Shown here piece by piece: positions 23,720 to 33,214 of a stretch of 64,000 nucleotides of DNA (its first letter is position 1; every line of letters starts with the position of its first letter). Made by a program: the position numbers and the translations under genes. The stretch is from DASSKA01 sp963839365 (GTDB lineage Bacteria > Actinomycetota > Actinomycetes > Propionibacteriales > Nocardioidaceae). Below the pieces are notes generated by a model, which did no database searches, was not told the DNA's origin, and saw only the letters and a program-made list of their open reading frames with translations. The stretch is taken from NCBI GenBank assembly GCA_963839365.1, contig CAWIUT010000003.1, forward strand, positions 248,001-312,000, given 5' to 3'.

Positions 23720-24499
23720 TCACCTGCCTACAAAGGTGGCTTTCCCCGGTCCGTCCTCGACAAACGACCTCATCCCGATACCGCGGTCCTCGGTCGCGAA
23801 CAGCGCGGCGAACTGGGCCCGCTCGATCTCCAGGCCGGTCTCCAGGTCCACCTCCAGACCACGGTCGACCGCCTCCTTGGCTGCACGCACCGCGAGCGCG
23901 GGGCCCTTGCTGAACTGCCGCGCCCAGGTCAGTGCCTCGTCGTACACCTTCTCGGCCGGTACAACGCGGTCCACGAGCCCGATGGCGAGCGCCTCCTCGG
24001 CCTTCACGAACCGGCCGGTGAAGATGATGTCCTTCGCCCGCGCCGGGCCGACCAGCCGGCTCAGCCGCTGGGTGCCGCCCGCACCCGGGATGATGCCGAG
24101 CAGGATCTCCGGCTGGCCGAGCGTGGCGTTGTCGGCCGCGATCCGGATGTCCGCGCACAGCGCGAGCTCACACCCGCCGCCGAGGGCATAGCCGGTCACG
24201 GCGGCGACGACCGGCTTCGGGATGCGGGCCACGGCGGACAGCGCGCTCTGCAGCGGACCGGAACGCCGCACCATGTCCGCGTGGGACATGTCCACCATCT
24301 CCTTGACGTCCGCGCCGGCGGCGAACACCTTCTCCCCGCCGTAGATCACGACGGCGCGCACGTCCTCGCGCTCGGTGGCCCCGGCGGCTGCCGCCCGGAT
24401 CTCCTCCTGCACCTGCACGTTCAGGGCGTTCATCTTCGGCCGGTCCAGGCGGATGGTCCCGACGCCGTCCTCGACTTCCAGCCTCACGAACTCGGACAC
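23720..24499 (-). CDS. enoyl-CoA hydratase/isomerase family protein
   Basis: 259 aa from GTG 24499, with AGGAG six bases upstream. Crotonase fold: IRLDRPKMNALNVQV, the oxyanion turn EKVFAAGADVKEM, GYALGGGCELALCADI, and the family signature with active-site Glu in GQPEILLGIIPGAGGTQRL. It hydrates enoyl-CoA in beta-oxidation or related acyl-CoA pathways. Ends 44 bp before the membrane protein at 23675 on the same strand, and is divergent from glgX. Confidence 0.9.
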   Translation of the reverse strand: MSEFVRLEVEDGVGTIRLDRPKMNALNVQVQEEIRAAAAGATEREDVRAVVIYGGEKVFAAGADVKEMVDMSHADMVRRSGPLQSALSAVARIPKPVVAAVTGYALGGGCELALCADIRIAADNATLGQPEILLGIIPGAGGTQRLSRLVGPARAKDIIFTGRFVKAEEALAIGLVDRVVPAEKVYDEALTWARQFSKGPALAVRAAKEAVDRGLEVDLETGLEIERAQFAALFATEDRGIGMRSFVEDGPGKATFVGR

Positions 24500-24633
24500 G
24501 CTGCTCTCCTGTCGTCTGGGTGGGCTCCCTCTCCGGCGGCTCGCTCCCGCCGGCGTCCCGACCCTAGAGCACATGGGCGCGGCGCGGCGCCCCACAGCCG
24601 TCATGACCGGCGCTGGTCCGTCACAATGGGGCG

Positions 24634-26754
24634 GTGAGTGATGTCTGGCCGGGTGAACACCAACCACTCGGCGCAACCTGGGCCGAGGAAGCCACCAACT
24701 TCGCGGTCTACGCTCCCGAGGCGAGTCGCGCCTGGGTGTGCCTGTACGAGGAGCGCGACGGCGTCGAGCACGAGGTGCGGCTGCAGCTGACCGAGCAGAC
24801 GCTCGGCATCTGGCACGGCGCGGTGCCCGGCGTCGGCGTGGGCCAGCGCTACGGGTTCCGGGTGGACGGGCCCTGGGAGCCGGACCAAGGGCTCGTGTTC
24901 AACCCGGCCAAGCTGCTGCTGGATCCCTACGCCAGGGCGATCAGTGGCGCCGTGACCCATCACCCCGCCCTGTTCGGGCACCGCGGCACGGGAGCGCGCA
25001 AGAGCTGGGTGCGCGACGAGCGGGACTCCGCGCCGTACACAGCCCGCTCGGTGGTGATGCGCGACGACTTCGACTGGGGCGACGACCGGTACGGCCGCCG
25101 GGTGCGCTGGCAGGACACCGTCCTCTACGAGCTGCACGTCAAGGGGTTCACCGCGCTGCACGACCGGGTGCCGGAGCGGCTGCGCGGCACCTACGCCGGG
25201 TTGGCCAGCCCGGCGGTGGTGGACTATCTGAAGGACCTGGGCGTGACCTCGGTCGAGCTGCTGCCGGTGCACCAGTCCTTCCCCGAGCCGGCACTTGCCG
25301 AGCGCGGCCTGACCAACTACTGGGGCTACAACTCCCTGGGCTTCTTCGCGCCGCACAACGCCTACAGCTCCTCCGGCGAACGCGGGCAGCAGGTCGTCGA
25401 GTTCAAGCAGATGGTCAAGACGCTGCACGCGGCCGGCCTCGAGGTGATCCTCGACGTCGTCTACAACCACACCGCCGAGGGCGGCCCCGACGGACCCACG
25501 CTGAGCTTCCGCGGCCTCGACGACCGCGGTTACTACAAGCGTGCGGACGGGGGCCACTACTGGGACGTCACGGGCTGCGGGAACACCGTGGACGCGTCCT
25601 ACCCGCCGGCGCTGCGGCTGATCCTCGACTCGCTGCGCTACTGGGCCGCCGAGATGCACGTGGACGGCTTCCGTTTCGACCTGGCGCCCGCGCTGACCCG
25701 CACAGGTCACGCCGTGGACATGGGCGGCCATTTCCTGACCACGGTCTCCCAGGACCCCGTGCTGCGGCACGTGAAGCTGATCGCCGAACCGTGGGACGCG
25801 AGCATGGACGGCTACCAGGTGGGCAACTTCCCGCCGCCGTGGTGCGAGTGGAACGACCACTACCGCGACACCATCCGCGACTTCTGGCGCACCGGGTCCG
25901 GCGGCATCCGCGAGGTGGCCACGCGCGTGGCGGGCTCGAGCGACCTGTACGCCGACGACGGCCGCTCGCCGTACGCCTCGATCAACTTCATCACCGCGCA
26001 CGACGGGTTCACGCTGCGCAACCTGGTCTCCTACAACCACAAGCACAACCTCGCCAACGGTGAGCAGAACCGGGACGGCACCGACGACAACCACTCCTGG
26101 AACTGCGGGGTGGAGGGACCGACCGACGACCCGGAGATCACCGCGCTGCGCAAACGGCAGGCGGCGAACCTGATGCTCACCCTGTGCCTGTCCGCCGGCG
26201 TGCCGATGATCACCGCCGGGGACGAGCGCGGCCGCACCCAGCGCGGCAACAACAACGCCTACACCCAGGACAACGAGCTGTCCTGGATCGACTGGTGGCC
26301 CGACGACGCCTGGCTGGACCTCTACGAGCTGACCAAGGCGGTGCTGCGGCTACGTCGCGAGCACCCGGCGCTGCGGCAGCGGCACTTCCTGGAGGGCCGG
26401 CCCACGGTGGACGGCGGGCCCAAGGACCTCGCCTGGATCCACCCCGACGGTCACGAGATGACCGACGAGGACTGGTTCGACGAGCGGTTGCACATGTTCG
26501 GCATGTTCGTCTCCGGAGACCCGCTGCGCGCCCCGGGTGCGCGCGGGGAGGTGCTGCGTGACACGTCGTTCATGATCTGGTTCAACGCGCACGCCGAGGC
26601 CGGCAAGGTCACACTGCCCTACCAGTGGATCCGGGAGGCCGAGGTGGTGCTCCGCACCGACCAGCACCACCGCCCCGGCAGCCGGATCGAGGCGGGCTCG
26701 ATGTTCTCGCTGTCCGCACGCTGCCTGGTCGTGCTTCAGGAGGTCACGACGTAG
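24634..26754 (+). CDS. glgX: glycogen debranching enzyme GlgX (isoamylase type)
   Basis: 706 aa. It hydrolyses alpha-1,6 branches of glycogen. An N-terminal CBM48-type domain (NFAVYAPEASRAWVCLYEE) precedes the GH13 barrel. Nucleophile Asp349 lies in DGFRFDLAPA, acid/base Glu385 in LIAEPWD, and the third carboxylate in INFITAHDGFTL. GTG start at 24634. The 3' end overlaps glgP by 11 bp tail to tail. Works with GlgP: phosphorylase leaves short branches that GlgX removes. Confidence 0.95.
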   Translation: MSDVWPGEHQPLGATWAEEATNFAVYAPEASRAWVCLYEERDGVEHEVRLQLTEQTLGIWHGAVPGVGVGQRYGFRVDGPWEPDQGLVFNPAKLLLDPYARAISGAVTHHPALFGHRGTGARKSWVRDERDSAPYTARSVVMRDDFDWGDDRYGRRVRWQDTVLYELHVKGFTALHDRVPERLRGTYAGLASPAVVDYLKDLGVTSVELLPVHQSFPEPALAERGLTNYWGYNSLGFFAPHNAYSSSGERGQQVVEFKQMVKTLHAAGLEVILDVVYNHTAEGGPDGPTLSFRGLDDRGYYKRADGGHYWDVTGCGNTVDASYPPALRLILDSLRYWAAEMHVDGFRFDLAPALTRTGHAVDMGGHFLTTVSQDPVLRHVKLIAEPWDASMDGYQVGNFPPPWCEWNDHYRDTIRDFWRTGSGGIREVATRVAGSSDLYADDGRSPYASINFITAHDGFTLRNLVSYNHKHNLANGEQNRDGTDDNHSWNCGVEGPTDDPEITALRKRQAANLMLTLCLSAGVPMITAGDERGRTQRGNNNAYTQDNELSWIDWWPDDAWLDLYELTKAVLRLRREHPALRQRHFLEGRPTVDGGPKDLAWIHPDGHEMTDEDWFDERLHMFGMFVSGDPLRAPGARGEVLRDTSFMIWFNAHAEAGKVTLPYQWIREAEVVLRTDQHHRPGSRIEAGSMFSLSARCLVVLQEVTT

Positions 26755-29371
26755 CCAGCGTCACGCAGCCGAGCTCGGCCGGCGACACCAGGTGCTGGTT
26801 GCGTGGCAGCACCCGCACGGTGTAGCCGAACGGTCCGGTCGTGGTCAGCGCCACGCTGCCCTCGAAGCGGTGCCGGCCGGCCTCGTAGGTCTGCGCCAGC
26901 CGCAGCGACTCCGAGTGGGTGTCCACCAGGCCCTCCTCGTGCGGCACCCGTCCGTAGACCACCTGGACGTCCACGTCCGAGGGGTCGAGCTCGCCGAGAC
27001 AGACGAAGACCCGGACCTCCATGGAGGCGCCGAGCTCGGGTGCGTCGCCGATCCCGCTGGTCTCCACGTGCTCGATGCTCACCTGGCCCCACAGGTCCCG
27101 GACCCGGGCCTTCCACACCGCGAGCTCCCGAGCCGCCGCGTAGTCCCCGTTCAGCGCGCGGGAGCTGGCCGCCGAGGGCGTGTACAGCCGTTCGACGTAC
27201 TCCCCCAGCATCCGGCCGGCCAGCACCTTCGGGCCCAGCGACTTCAGGGTGTGCCGCATCATCTCGATCCAACGCACCGGCAGGCCGTCCGGGTCATGGT
27301 CGTAGAAGCGCGGGGCGACCTCGTTCTCGATCAGCTCGTAGAGCGCGACCGCCTCCACGTCGTCGCGGTGGTCGGTGTCCTCGACCCCGTCGGCCGACGG
27401 GATCGCCCAGCCGTTGTTGCCGTCGAACCACTCGTCCCACCAACCGTCGAGGATGGACAGGTTCAGAGCGCCGTTCAACGCCGCTTTCATCCCCGAGGTG
27501 CCGCACGCCTCGTAGGGGCGCAGCGGGTTGTTCAGCCAGACGTCGCACCCGGGGTAGAGCGGCTTGGCCATCCCGATGTCGTAGTCGGGAAGGAACACGA
27601 TGCGGTGTCGGACCTCCGGGTCGTCGGCGAACCGGACGATCTCCTGGATCAGCCGCTTCCCACCCTCGTCGGCGGGGTGCGCCTTGCCGGCGATCACGAT
27701 CTGCACCGGCCGCTCCGGGTGCAGCAGGATGCGCTTGAGCCGCTCGGGGTCGCGCAGCATCAGCGTCAGCCGCTTGTACGACGGGACGCGACGCGCGAAG
27801 CCGATCGTGAGCACGTCCGGGTCGAGCACGGAGCCGATCCAGCCCAGCTGCGTCCGGGACGCACCGCGCTGCTGCCAGGAGGCGGCCAGCCGCCGCCGTG
27901 CCTCCTTCACCAGCCGTTCACGAAGCCTCCGCTTGGTGGCCCACAGGTCCGCCGAGGAGATCTTGTTCGCGGCCTCGAACAACTCCTCCGGGGCGGCCTG
28001 CTCGACCTCGGAGCGCAGCGGGACCCCGGCCTGCTCCGCCAGCTCGAACACCTCGGGGGCCACCCAGGTGGGCGCGTGCACACCGTTGGTGATCGAGATG
28101 ATCGGCCGCTCGTCGGCGTCGAAGCCGGGCCACAGCCCACCGAACATGCCCCGGCTCACCTGGCCGTGCAGGGTGGACACGCCGTTGGCGCGCTGCGCCA
28201 GGCGGAAGCCCATCACCGCCATGTTGAACACTGACGGGTCACCCTCCGGATAGTCCTCGGCACCGAGCGCCAGGATCTTGTCCACCGGCACCCCGTAGGA
28301 GGCGTTCTCGCCGCCGAAGTACTGCTCGATCAGCTCCCGGGGGAACCGGTCGATCCCCGCCGGCACCGGGGTGTGGGTGGTGAAGACCGTGCCCGCCCGG
28401 GACACCTCCAGCGCCGCCGCGAAGTCCAGGCCGTCCTCCGCGTCCTCGACGAGCTCGCGGATCCGCTCGAGCCCGAGGAAACCGGCATGCCCCTCGTTGG
28501 TGTGGTAGACCTCCGGCGCCGGTGAGCCGGTCAGCCGGCTGTGCGTGCGCAGCGCGCGCACCCCGCCGATCCCGAGCAGCATCTCCTGCCGCAGCCGGTG
28601 CTCGGTGTTGCCGCCGTACAGCCGGTCGGTGACGGAGCGGAGCTCTCCGCTGTTCTCTTCCATGTCGGAGTCGAGCAGCAGCAGCGGCACCCGGCCGACC
28701 TGGGCGACCCAGACCCGGGCGGCCAGCGTCTGCTTGCCGGGCAGCCCGACGCCCACCTTGGCCGGGCTGCCGTCGGCCTCGCGCAGCAGGGACAACGGCA
28801 GCCCGTCGGGGTCCTGGAGCGGGTAGCGCTCCTGCTGCCAGCCGTCGCGGGACAGGGACTGGCGGAAGTAGCCGTGCCGGTAGAGCAGGCCGACCCCGAC
28901 GATCGGCACGCCGAGGTCGCTGGCCACCTTCAGGTGGTCGCCGGCCAGGATGCCCAGACCGCCGGAGTACTGCGGCAGCGCCGCGGTGATCCCGAACTCG
29001 GGTGAGAAGTACGCAACCGCACGGGGGGCGGTGGCCCCCGTGGACCCCCCAGCAGCGTCTGCGGAGCGCGTCGCGTACTGCTGGTACCACCGGTCGCCGG
29101 TGAGGTAGCGCTCCAGGTCCGCGGCGACCACGTTGAGCCGCGCCAGGAACACCTCGTCGGTGGCGAGCTCGGACAGCCTCCGGCCGGGCACCTCCCCCAG
29201 CAGTCGGGTCGGGTCGTGTCCGCACGCCTCCCAGAGCTCCGGGTCGACCGCGGAGAACAGGCCCTGGGACTCTGGGTGCCAGGACCAGCGCAGATTGCCC
29301 GCCAGTCGGCTCAGCGGGGCCAGCGGAGCGGGCAGCACGGGACGCACGGTGAATCGGCGGATGGCTCTCAC
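26744..29371 (-). CDS. glgP: alpha-glucan (glycogen) phosphorylase GlgP, DUF3417 type
   Basis: 875 aa. It releases glucose-1-phosphate from alpha-1,4 chains. The GTG start at 29371 gives RAIRRFTVRPVLP, the normal beginning of actinobacterial GlgP. The N-terminal DUF3417 domain (LSRLAGNLRWSWHPE) is followed by the GT35 core. VAYFSPEFGITAALPQYSGG and YHTNEGHAGFLGLERI are substrate segments, and the PLP lysine is in CGTSGMKAALNGALNL. Divergent from glgE with only 67 bp between them. Confidence 0.94.
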   Translation of the reverse strand: MRAIRRFTVRPVLPAPLAPLSRLAGNLRWSWHPESQGLFSAVDPELWEACGHDPTRLLGEVPGRRLSELATDEVFLARLNVVAADLERYLTGDRWYQQYATRSADAAGGSTGATAPRAVAYFSPEFGITAALPQYSGGLGILAGDHLKVASDLGVPIVGVGLLYRHGYFRQSLSRDGWQQERYPLQDPDGLPLSLLREADGSPAKVGVGLPGKQTLAARVWVAQVGRVPLLLLDSDMEENSGELRSVTDRLYGGNTEHRLRQEMLLGIGGVRALRTHSRLTGSPAPEVYHTNEGHAGFLGLERIRELVEDAEDGLDFAAALEVSRAGTVFTTHTPVPAGIDRFPRELIEQYFGGENASYGVPVDKILALGAEDYPEGDPSVFNMAVMGFRLAQRANGVSTLHGQVSRGMFGGLWPGFDADERPIISITNGVHAPTWVAPEVFELAEQAGVPLRSEVEQAAPEELFEAANKISSADLWATKRRLRERLVKEARRRLAASWQQRGASRTQLGWIGSVLDPDVLTIGFARRVPSYKRLTLMLRDPERLKRILLHPERPVQIVIAGKAHPADEGGKRLIQEIVRFADDPEVRHRIVFLPDYDIGMAKPLYPGCDVWLNNPLRPYEACGTSGMKAALNGALNLSILDGWWDEWFDGNNGWAIPSADGVEDTDHRDDVEAVALYELIENEVAPRFYDHDPDGLPVRWIEMMRHTLKSLGPKVLAGRMLGEYVERLYTPSAASSRALNGDYAAARELAVWKARVRDLWGQVSIEHVETSGIGDAPELGASMEVRVFVCLGELDPSDVDVQVVYGRVPHEEGLVDTHSESLRLAQTYEAGRHRFEGSVALTTTGPFGYTVRVLPRNQHLVSPAELGCVTLATS

Positions 29372-29438
29372 GCGAAAACGGTAGCGACGGCGGTCCAGCT
29401 CACTTGCACCGCCCTGGGCGATCGGACAGATTGGGGAC

Positions 29439-31430
29439 ATGGTTGGACGAATCCCGATCACCGACGTGACGCCGACCGTCGGCTGCGGACGCTACCCCGC
29501 CAAGGCCGTCGTCGGGGAGCCCTTCGAGGTCACCGCGTCGGTGTTCCGCGAGGGCCACGACGCGCTGAACGCCGACGTCGTGCTCACCGGTCCGGACGGC
29601 GTCGACCGTCCAGCGGTGCGGATGGGCAAGGACGCCGAGGAGCCGGACCTCTGGCACGCGGTGGTCACCGCCGACCGGGGCGGCACGTGGACGTTCCGGA
29701 TCGAGGGGTGGAGCGATCCGGTGGCGACCTGGCGGCACAACGCCGAGATCAAGATCCCCGCCGAGATCGACGTGGAGCTGATGTTCGCCGAGGGCGCGCT
29801 GCTGCTGCAGCGGCTTGCCGAGCAGCTGCCCGGGCGAGGAAACGAGCAGCGCGTGGTCCGCGACGCCCTCACCGGCATCCGGGACACCAGCCGGCCGGCG
29901 TCGGTCCGCTTCGCCGCGGCGGTCTCCCCCGCCGTCGACGAGGTGCTGGCCCGGCACCCGCTGCGCGACATGGTGACCCCTGAGGGACCGTTCCCGCTGC
30001 AGGTGGACCGGCCACGCGCGCTGTTCGGCTCGTGGTACGAGATGTTCCCCCGCTCGGAGGGGGCCTACGTCGACCCGGACACCGGACGGGTCCGGTCGGG
30101 CACGTTCGCGACCGCGGCCAAGAGGCTCGACGCGGTCGCCGCGATGGGCTTCAACGTCGTCTACCTGCCGCCGATCCATCCGATCGGCCGGGTGAACCGG
30201 AAAGGCCCGAACAACACCCTGGTCGCCGACGAGGACGACCCGGGCTCACCCTGGGCGATCGGCGCCGCCGAGGGCGGCCACGACGCGGTGCACCCGGACC
30301 TGGGCACGCTCGAGGACTTCGACGAGTTCGTACGACGGGCGGACGACCTCGGCCTCGAGGTCGCCCTGGACCTCGCCCTGCAGGCGGCCCCGGACCACCC
30401 GTGGGTGGAGTCGCACCCGGAGTGGTTCACCACCCGTGCCGACGGCTCCATCGCCTACGCGGAGAACCCCCCCAAGAAGTACCAGGACATCTATCCGGTC
30501 AACTTCGACAACGACCCGGACGGCATCTACGCCGAGGTGCTGCGCGTCGTACGCCACTGGATGGCGCACGGGGTGCGCATCTTCCGCGTGGACAACCCGC
30601 ACACCAAGCCGGTGCAGTTCTGGGAGTGGCTGCTCGCCGAGGTCCGCGAGACCGACCCGGACGTGCTGTTCTTGTCCGAGGCGTTCACCAAGCCGGCGAT
30701 GATGCGCACCCTGGCCATGGTCGGCTTCCACCAGTCCTACACCTACTTCACCTGGCGGAACGCGAAGTGGGAGCTCGAGCAGTACCTCACCGAGCTCTCG
30801 CACGAGAGCAGCTACGTGATGCGGCCGAACCTGTTCGTGAACACGCCGGACATCCTGCACGCCTACCTGCAGTACGGCGGCCCGGCGGCGTTCAGGATCC
30901 GGGCGACCATTGCCGCGACCGCCTCCCCCAGCTGGGGGATGTACGCCGGTTTCGAGCTCTTCGAGCACGTCGCGGTACGGCCGGGCAGCGAGGAGTACCT
31001 CGACTCGGAGAAGTACCAGATCAAGCTCCGCGACTGGGAGGCCGCCGAGGCCGAGGGGCGCTCACTCGCGCCGTACGTCAGCCGGCTCAACGAGGTGCGT
31101 CGGACGCACCCGGCGCTGCGTCTGCTGCGCAACCTGGCGCTCCACCACGCCGACGACGACTCGATCCTGGTTTTCTCCAAGGCTGCGGAGGGCACAGACA
31201 GTAACGATGAGGATCTGGTCATCGTCGTCGTCAACGTCGACCCGCACGCCGCTCGGGAGACCACTGTGCACCTGGACATGCCCGCTCTCGGGATGGACTG
31301 GCAGGACACCTTCGTGGTCCATGACGAGCTGACCGACCAGACCTGGCGGTGGGGCGAGCACAACTACGTCCGCCTCGACCCGTTCTCCGAGCCCGCGCAC
31401 ATCCTGACCGTCCGGAGGCCCTACCGGTGA
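29439..31430 (+). CDS. glgE: maltosyltransferase GlgE
   Basis: 663 aa, GH13_3. It transfers maltose from alpha-maltose-1-phosphate to the end of an alpha-glucan chain. The N-terminal domain (about 1-110) includes PTVGCGRYPAKAVVGEPFEV. The nucleophile is Asp385 in FRVDNPHTKP and the acid is Glu414 in FLSEAFTKPAMM, both as in characterised GlgE proteins. WYEMFPRSEG is also diagnostic. First gene of the operon glgE-treS-mak-glgB. The stop overlaps the treS GTG (GTGA). Confidence 0.97.
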   Translation: MVGRIPITDVTPTVGCGRYPAKAVVGEPFEVTASVFREGHDALNADVVLTGPDGVDRPAVRMGKDAEEPDLWHAVVTADRGGTWTFRIEGWSDPVATWRHNAEIKIPAEIDVELMFAEGALLLQRLAEQLPGRGNEQRVVRDALTGIRDTSRPASVRFAAAVSPAVDEVLARHPLRDMVTPEGPFPLQVDRPRALFGSWYEMFPRSEGAYVDPDTGRVRSGTFATAAKRLDAVAAMGFNVVYLPPIHPIGRVNRKGPNNTLVADEDDPGSPWAIGAAEGGHDAVHPDLGTLEDFDEFVRRADDLGLEVALDLALQAAPDHPWVESHPEWFTTRADGSIAYAENPPKKYQDIYPVNFDNDPDGIYAEVLRVVRHWMAHGVRIFRVDNPHTKPVQFWEWLLAEVRETDPDVLFLSEAFTKPAMMRTLAMVGFHQSYTYFTWRNAKWELEQYLTELSHESSYVMRPNLFVNTPDILHAYLQYGGPAAFRIRATIAATASPSWGMYAGFELFEHVAVRPGSEEYLDSEKYQIKLRDWEAAEAEGRSLAPYVSRLNEVRRTHPALRLLRNLALHHADDDSILVFSKAAEGTDSNDEDLVIVVVNVDPHAARETTVHLDMPALGMDWQDTFVVHDELTDQTWRWGEHNYVRLDPFSEPAHILTVRRPYR

Positions 31431-33214
31431 CCCGAACCGAGAGCGAAACGCTGCCCGCAAACGGCGACGAGCCGCTGGAGGATCCGCTTCTTGCCCCCCG
31501 ACCGGACTGGTACATGACGGCGGTGTTCTACGAGGTGCTGGTCCGCTCCTTCAAGGACTCCAACGGCGACGGGGTGGGCGACTTCAAGGGGCTCACCGAG
31601 AAGCTGGACTACCTGGAGTGGCTCGGCGTGGACTGCCTCTGGGTGCCGCCGTTCTACACCTCCCCGCTGCGTGACGGCGGCTACGACGTGGCCGACTACA
31701 CCAACGTGCAGCCCGAGGTGGGGACCATCGACGACTTCCACGAGTTCCTCGACGCCGCCCACCAGCGGGGCATCCGGGTCATCATCGACTTCGTCATGAA
31801 CCACACCTCGGACGCCCACCCGTGGTTCCAGGCCAGCCGCAGCGACCCGGACGGTCCCTACGGCGACTTCTACGTGTGGTCCGACACCGACGAGCAGTAC
31901 GACGAGGCGCGGATCATCTTCGTCGACACCGAGCCGTCCAACTGGACCTGGGACCCGGTGCGCCAGCAGTACTTCTGGCACCGGTTCTACAGCCACCAGC
32001 CGGACCTGAACTTCGACAACCCGAAGGTGCACGAGGCGATCTTCGAGGCGTTCAAGTTCTGGCTGGACATGGGCATCGACGGGTTCCGGCTCGACGCGGT
32101 GCCCTACCTCTACGAGCGCCCCGGCACCAACGGGGAGAACCTCAAGGAGACCCACGAGCTCCTCAAGAAGGTGCGCCGCTACGTCGACGACCACTACCCC
32201 GACCGGGTGCTCCTCGCCGAGGCCAACCAGTGGCCGGCCGACGTCGTGGACTACTTCGGCGCGGTCGAGGACCCGGTCAGCGGCCAGACCGTGGGGTCGG
32301 AGTGCCACATGTGCTTCCACTTCCCGGTGATGCCCCGCATCTTCATGGCAGTGCGCCGCGAGTCCCGCTTCCCGGTCTCGGAGATCCTGGAGCAGACGCC
32401 GCCGATCCCGGACAACTGCCAGTGGGGCATCTTCTTGCGCAACCACGACGAGCTGACGCTCGAGATGGTGACCGACGAGGACCGCGACTACATGTGGGGC
32501 GAGTACGCCAAGGATCCCCGCATGAAGGCCAACATCGGGATCCGTCGCCGGCTGGCGCCACTGCTGGAGAACGACGTCAACCAGATGGAGCTGTTCACCG
32601 CGCTGCTGCTCTCGCTGCCCGGTTCGCCGGTGCTCTACTACGGCGACGAGATCGGGATGGGCGACAACATCTGGCTCGGTGACCGCGACGGCGTGCGCAC
32701 CCCGATGCAGTGGACCTCGGACCGCAACGCCGGCTTCTCCCACGCAAACCCCGGCCGGCTCACCCTGCCGGTGATCCAGGACCCGGTGTTCGGGTACCAA
32801 GCCGTCAATGTCGAGGCGGAGCTGGAGAACGCATCGTCGCTTCTGCACTGGACGCGGCGGATGATCCACGCCCGCAAGAAGCACCACGCGTTCGGACTGG
32901 GCTCTTTCATCGACCTGGGCGGCTCCAACCCGAGCGTGCTCAGCTACGTCCGCCAGTACCGCCACGAAGGTGGCGAGGACACCGTCTTGTGCGTGAACAA
33001 CCTGTCCCGGTTCCCGCAACCGGTCGAGCTGGACCTGCGGCGGTGGGAGGGCGTCGAGCCGATCGAGCTGCTGGGCGGCGTACGGTTCCCCAAGATCGGG
33101 GAGCTGCCCTACCTGCTCACCCTGGGCGCCTACGGCTTCTACTGGTTCCGGCTGCCCGCACCGGAGCCCGACCCCGAACCGGCAGCCGCGCCGGGCGAGG
33201 AGCCAGGCCGGTGA
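31427..33214 (+). CDS. treS: trehalose synthase TreS
   Basis: 595 aa from GTG 31427 in a GTGA overlap. It interconverts maltose and trehalose. GH13_16 features: FYEVLVRSFKDSNGDGVGDF, nucleophile Asp223 in DGFRLDAVPYLYERPGTNG, acid Glu in VLLAEANQWP, and FLRNHDELTLEMV. No maltokinase domain is fused at the C-terminus; the kinase is the next gene. It ends with an Ala/Pro/Glu tail. Confidence 0.96.
   Translation: MTRTESETLPANGDEPLEDPLLAPRPDWYMTAVFYEVLVRSFKDSNGDGVGDFKGLTEKLDYLEWLGVDCLWVPPFYTSPLRDGGYDVADYTNVQPEVGTIDDFHEFLDAAHQRGIRVIIDFVMNHTSDAHPWFQASRSDPDGPYGDFYVWSDTDEQYDEARIIFVDTEPSNWTWDPVRQQYFWHRFYSHQPDLNFDNPKVHEAIFEAFKFWLDMGIDGFRLDAVPYLYERPGTNGENLKETHELLKKVRRYVDDHYPDRVLLAEANQWPADVVDYFGAVEDPVSGQTVGSECHMCFHFPVMPRIFMAVRRESRFPVSEILEQTPPIPDNCQWGIFLRNHDELTLEMVTDEDRDYMWGEYAKDPRMKANIGIRRRLAPLLENDVNQMELFTALLLSLPGSPVLYYGDEIGMGDNIWLGDRDGVRTPMQWTSDRNAGFSHANPGRLTLPVIQDPVFGYQAVNVEAELENASSLLHWTRRMIHARKKHHAFGLGSFIDLGGSNPSVLSYVRQYRHEGGEDTVLCVNNLSRFPQPVELDLRRWEGVEPIELLGGVRFPKIGELPYLLTLGAYGFYWFRLPAPEPDPEPAAAPGEEPGR

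Noticed and set aside
24601..28234. Long open frames opposite glgX and glgP
   Set aside because: Both glg genes have intact catalytic motifs and normal length; the opposite frames are shadows with no recognisable domain.
29372..29438. Regulatory site between divergent glgP and glgE
   Set aside because: Only 67 bp with no clear promoter hexamers or inverted repeat that I could identify.
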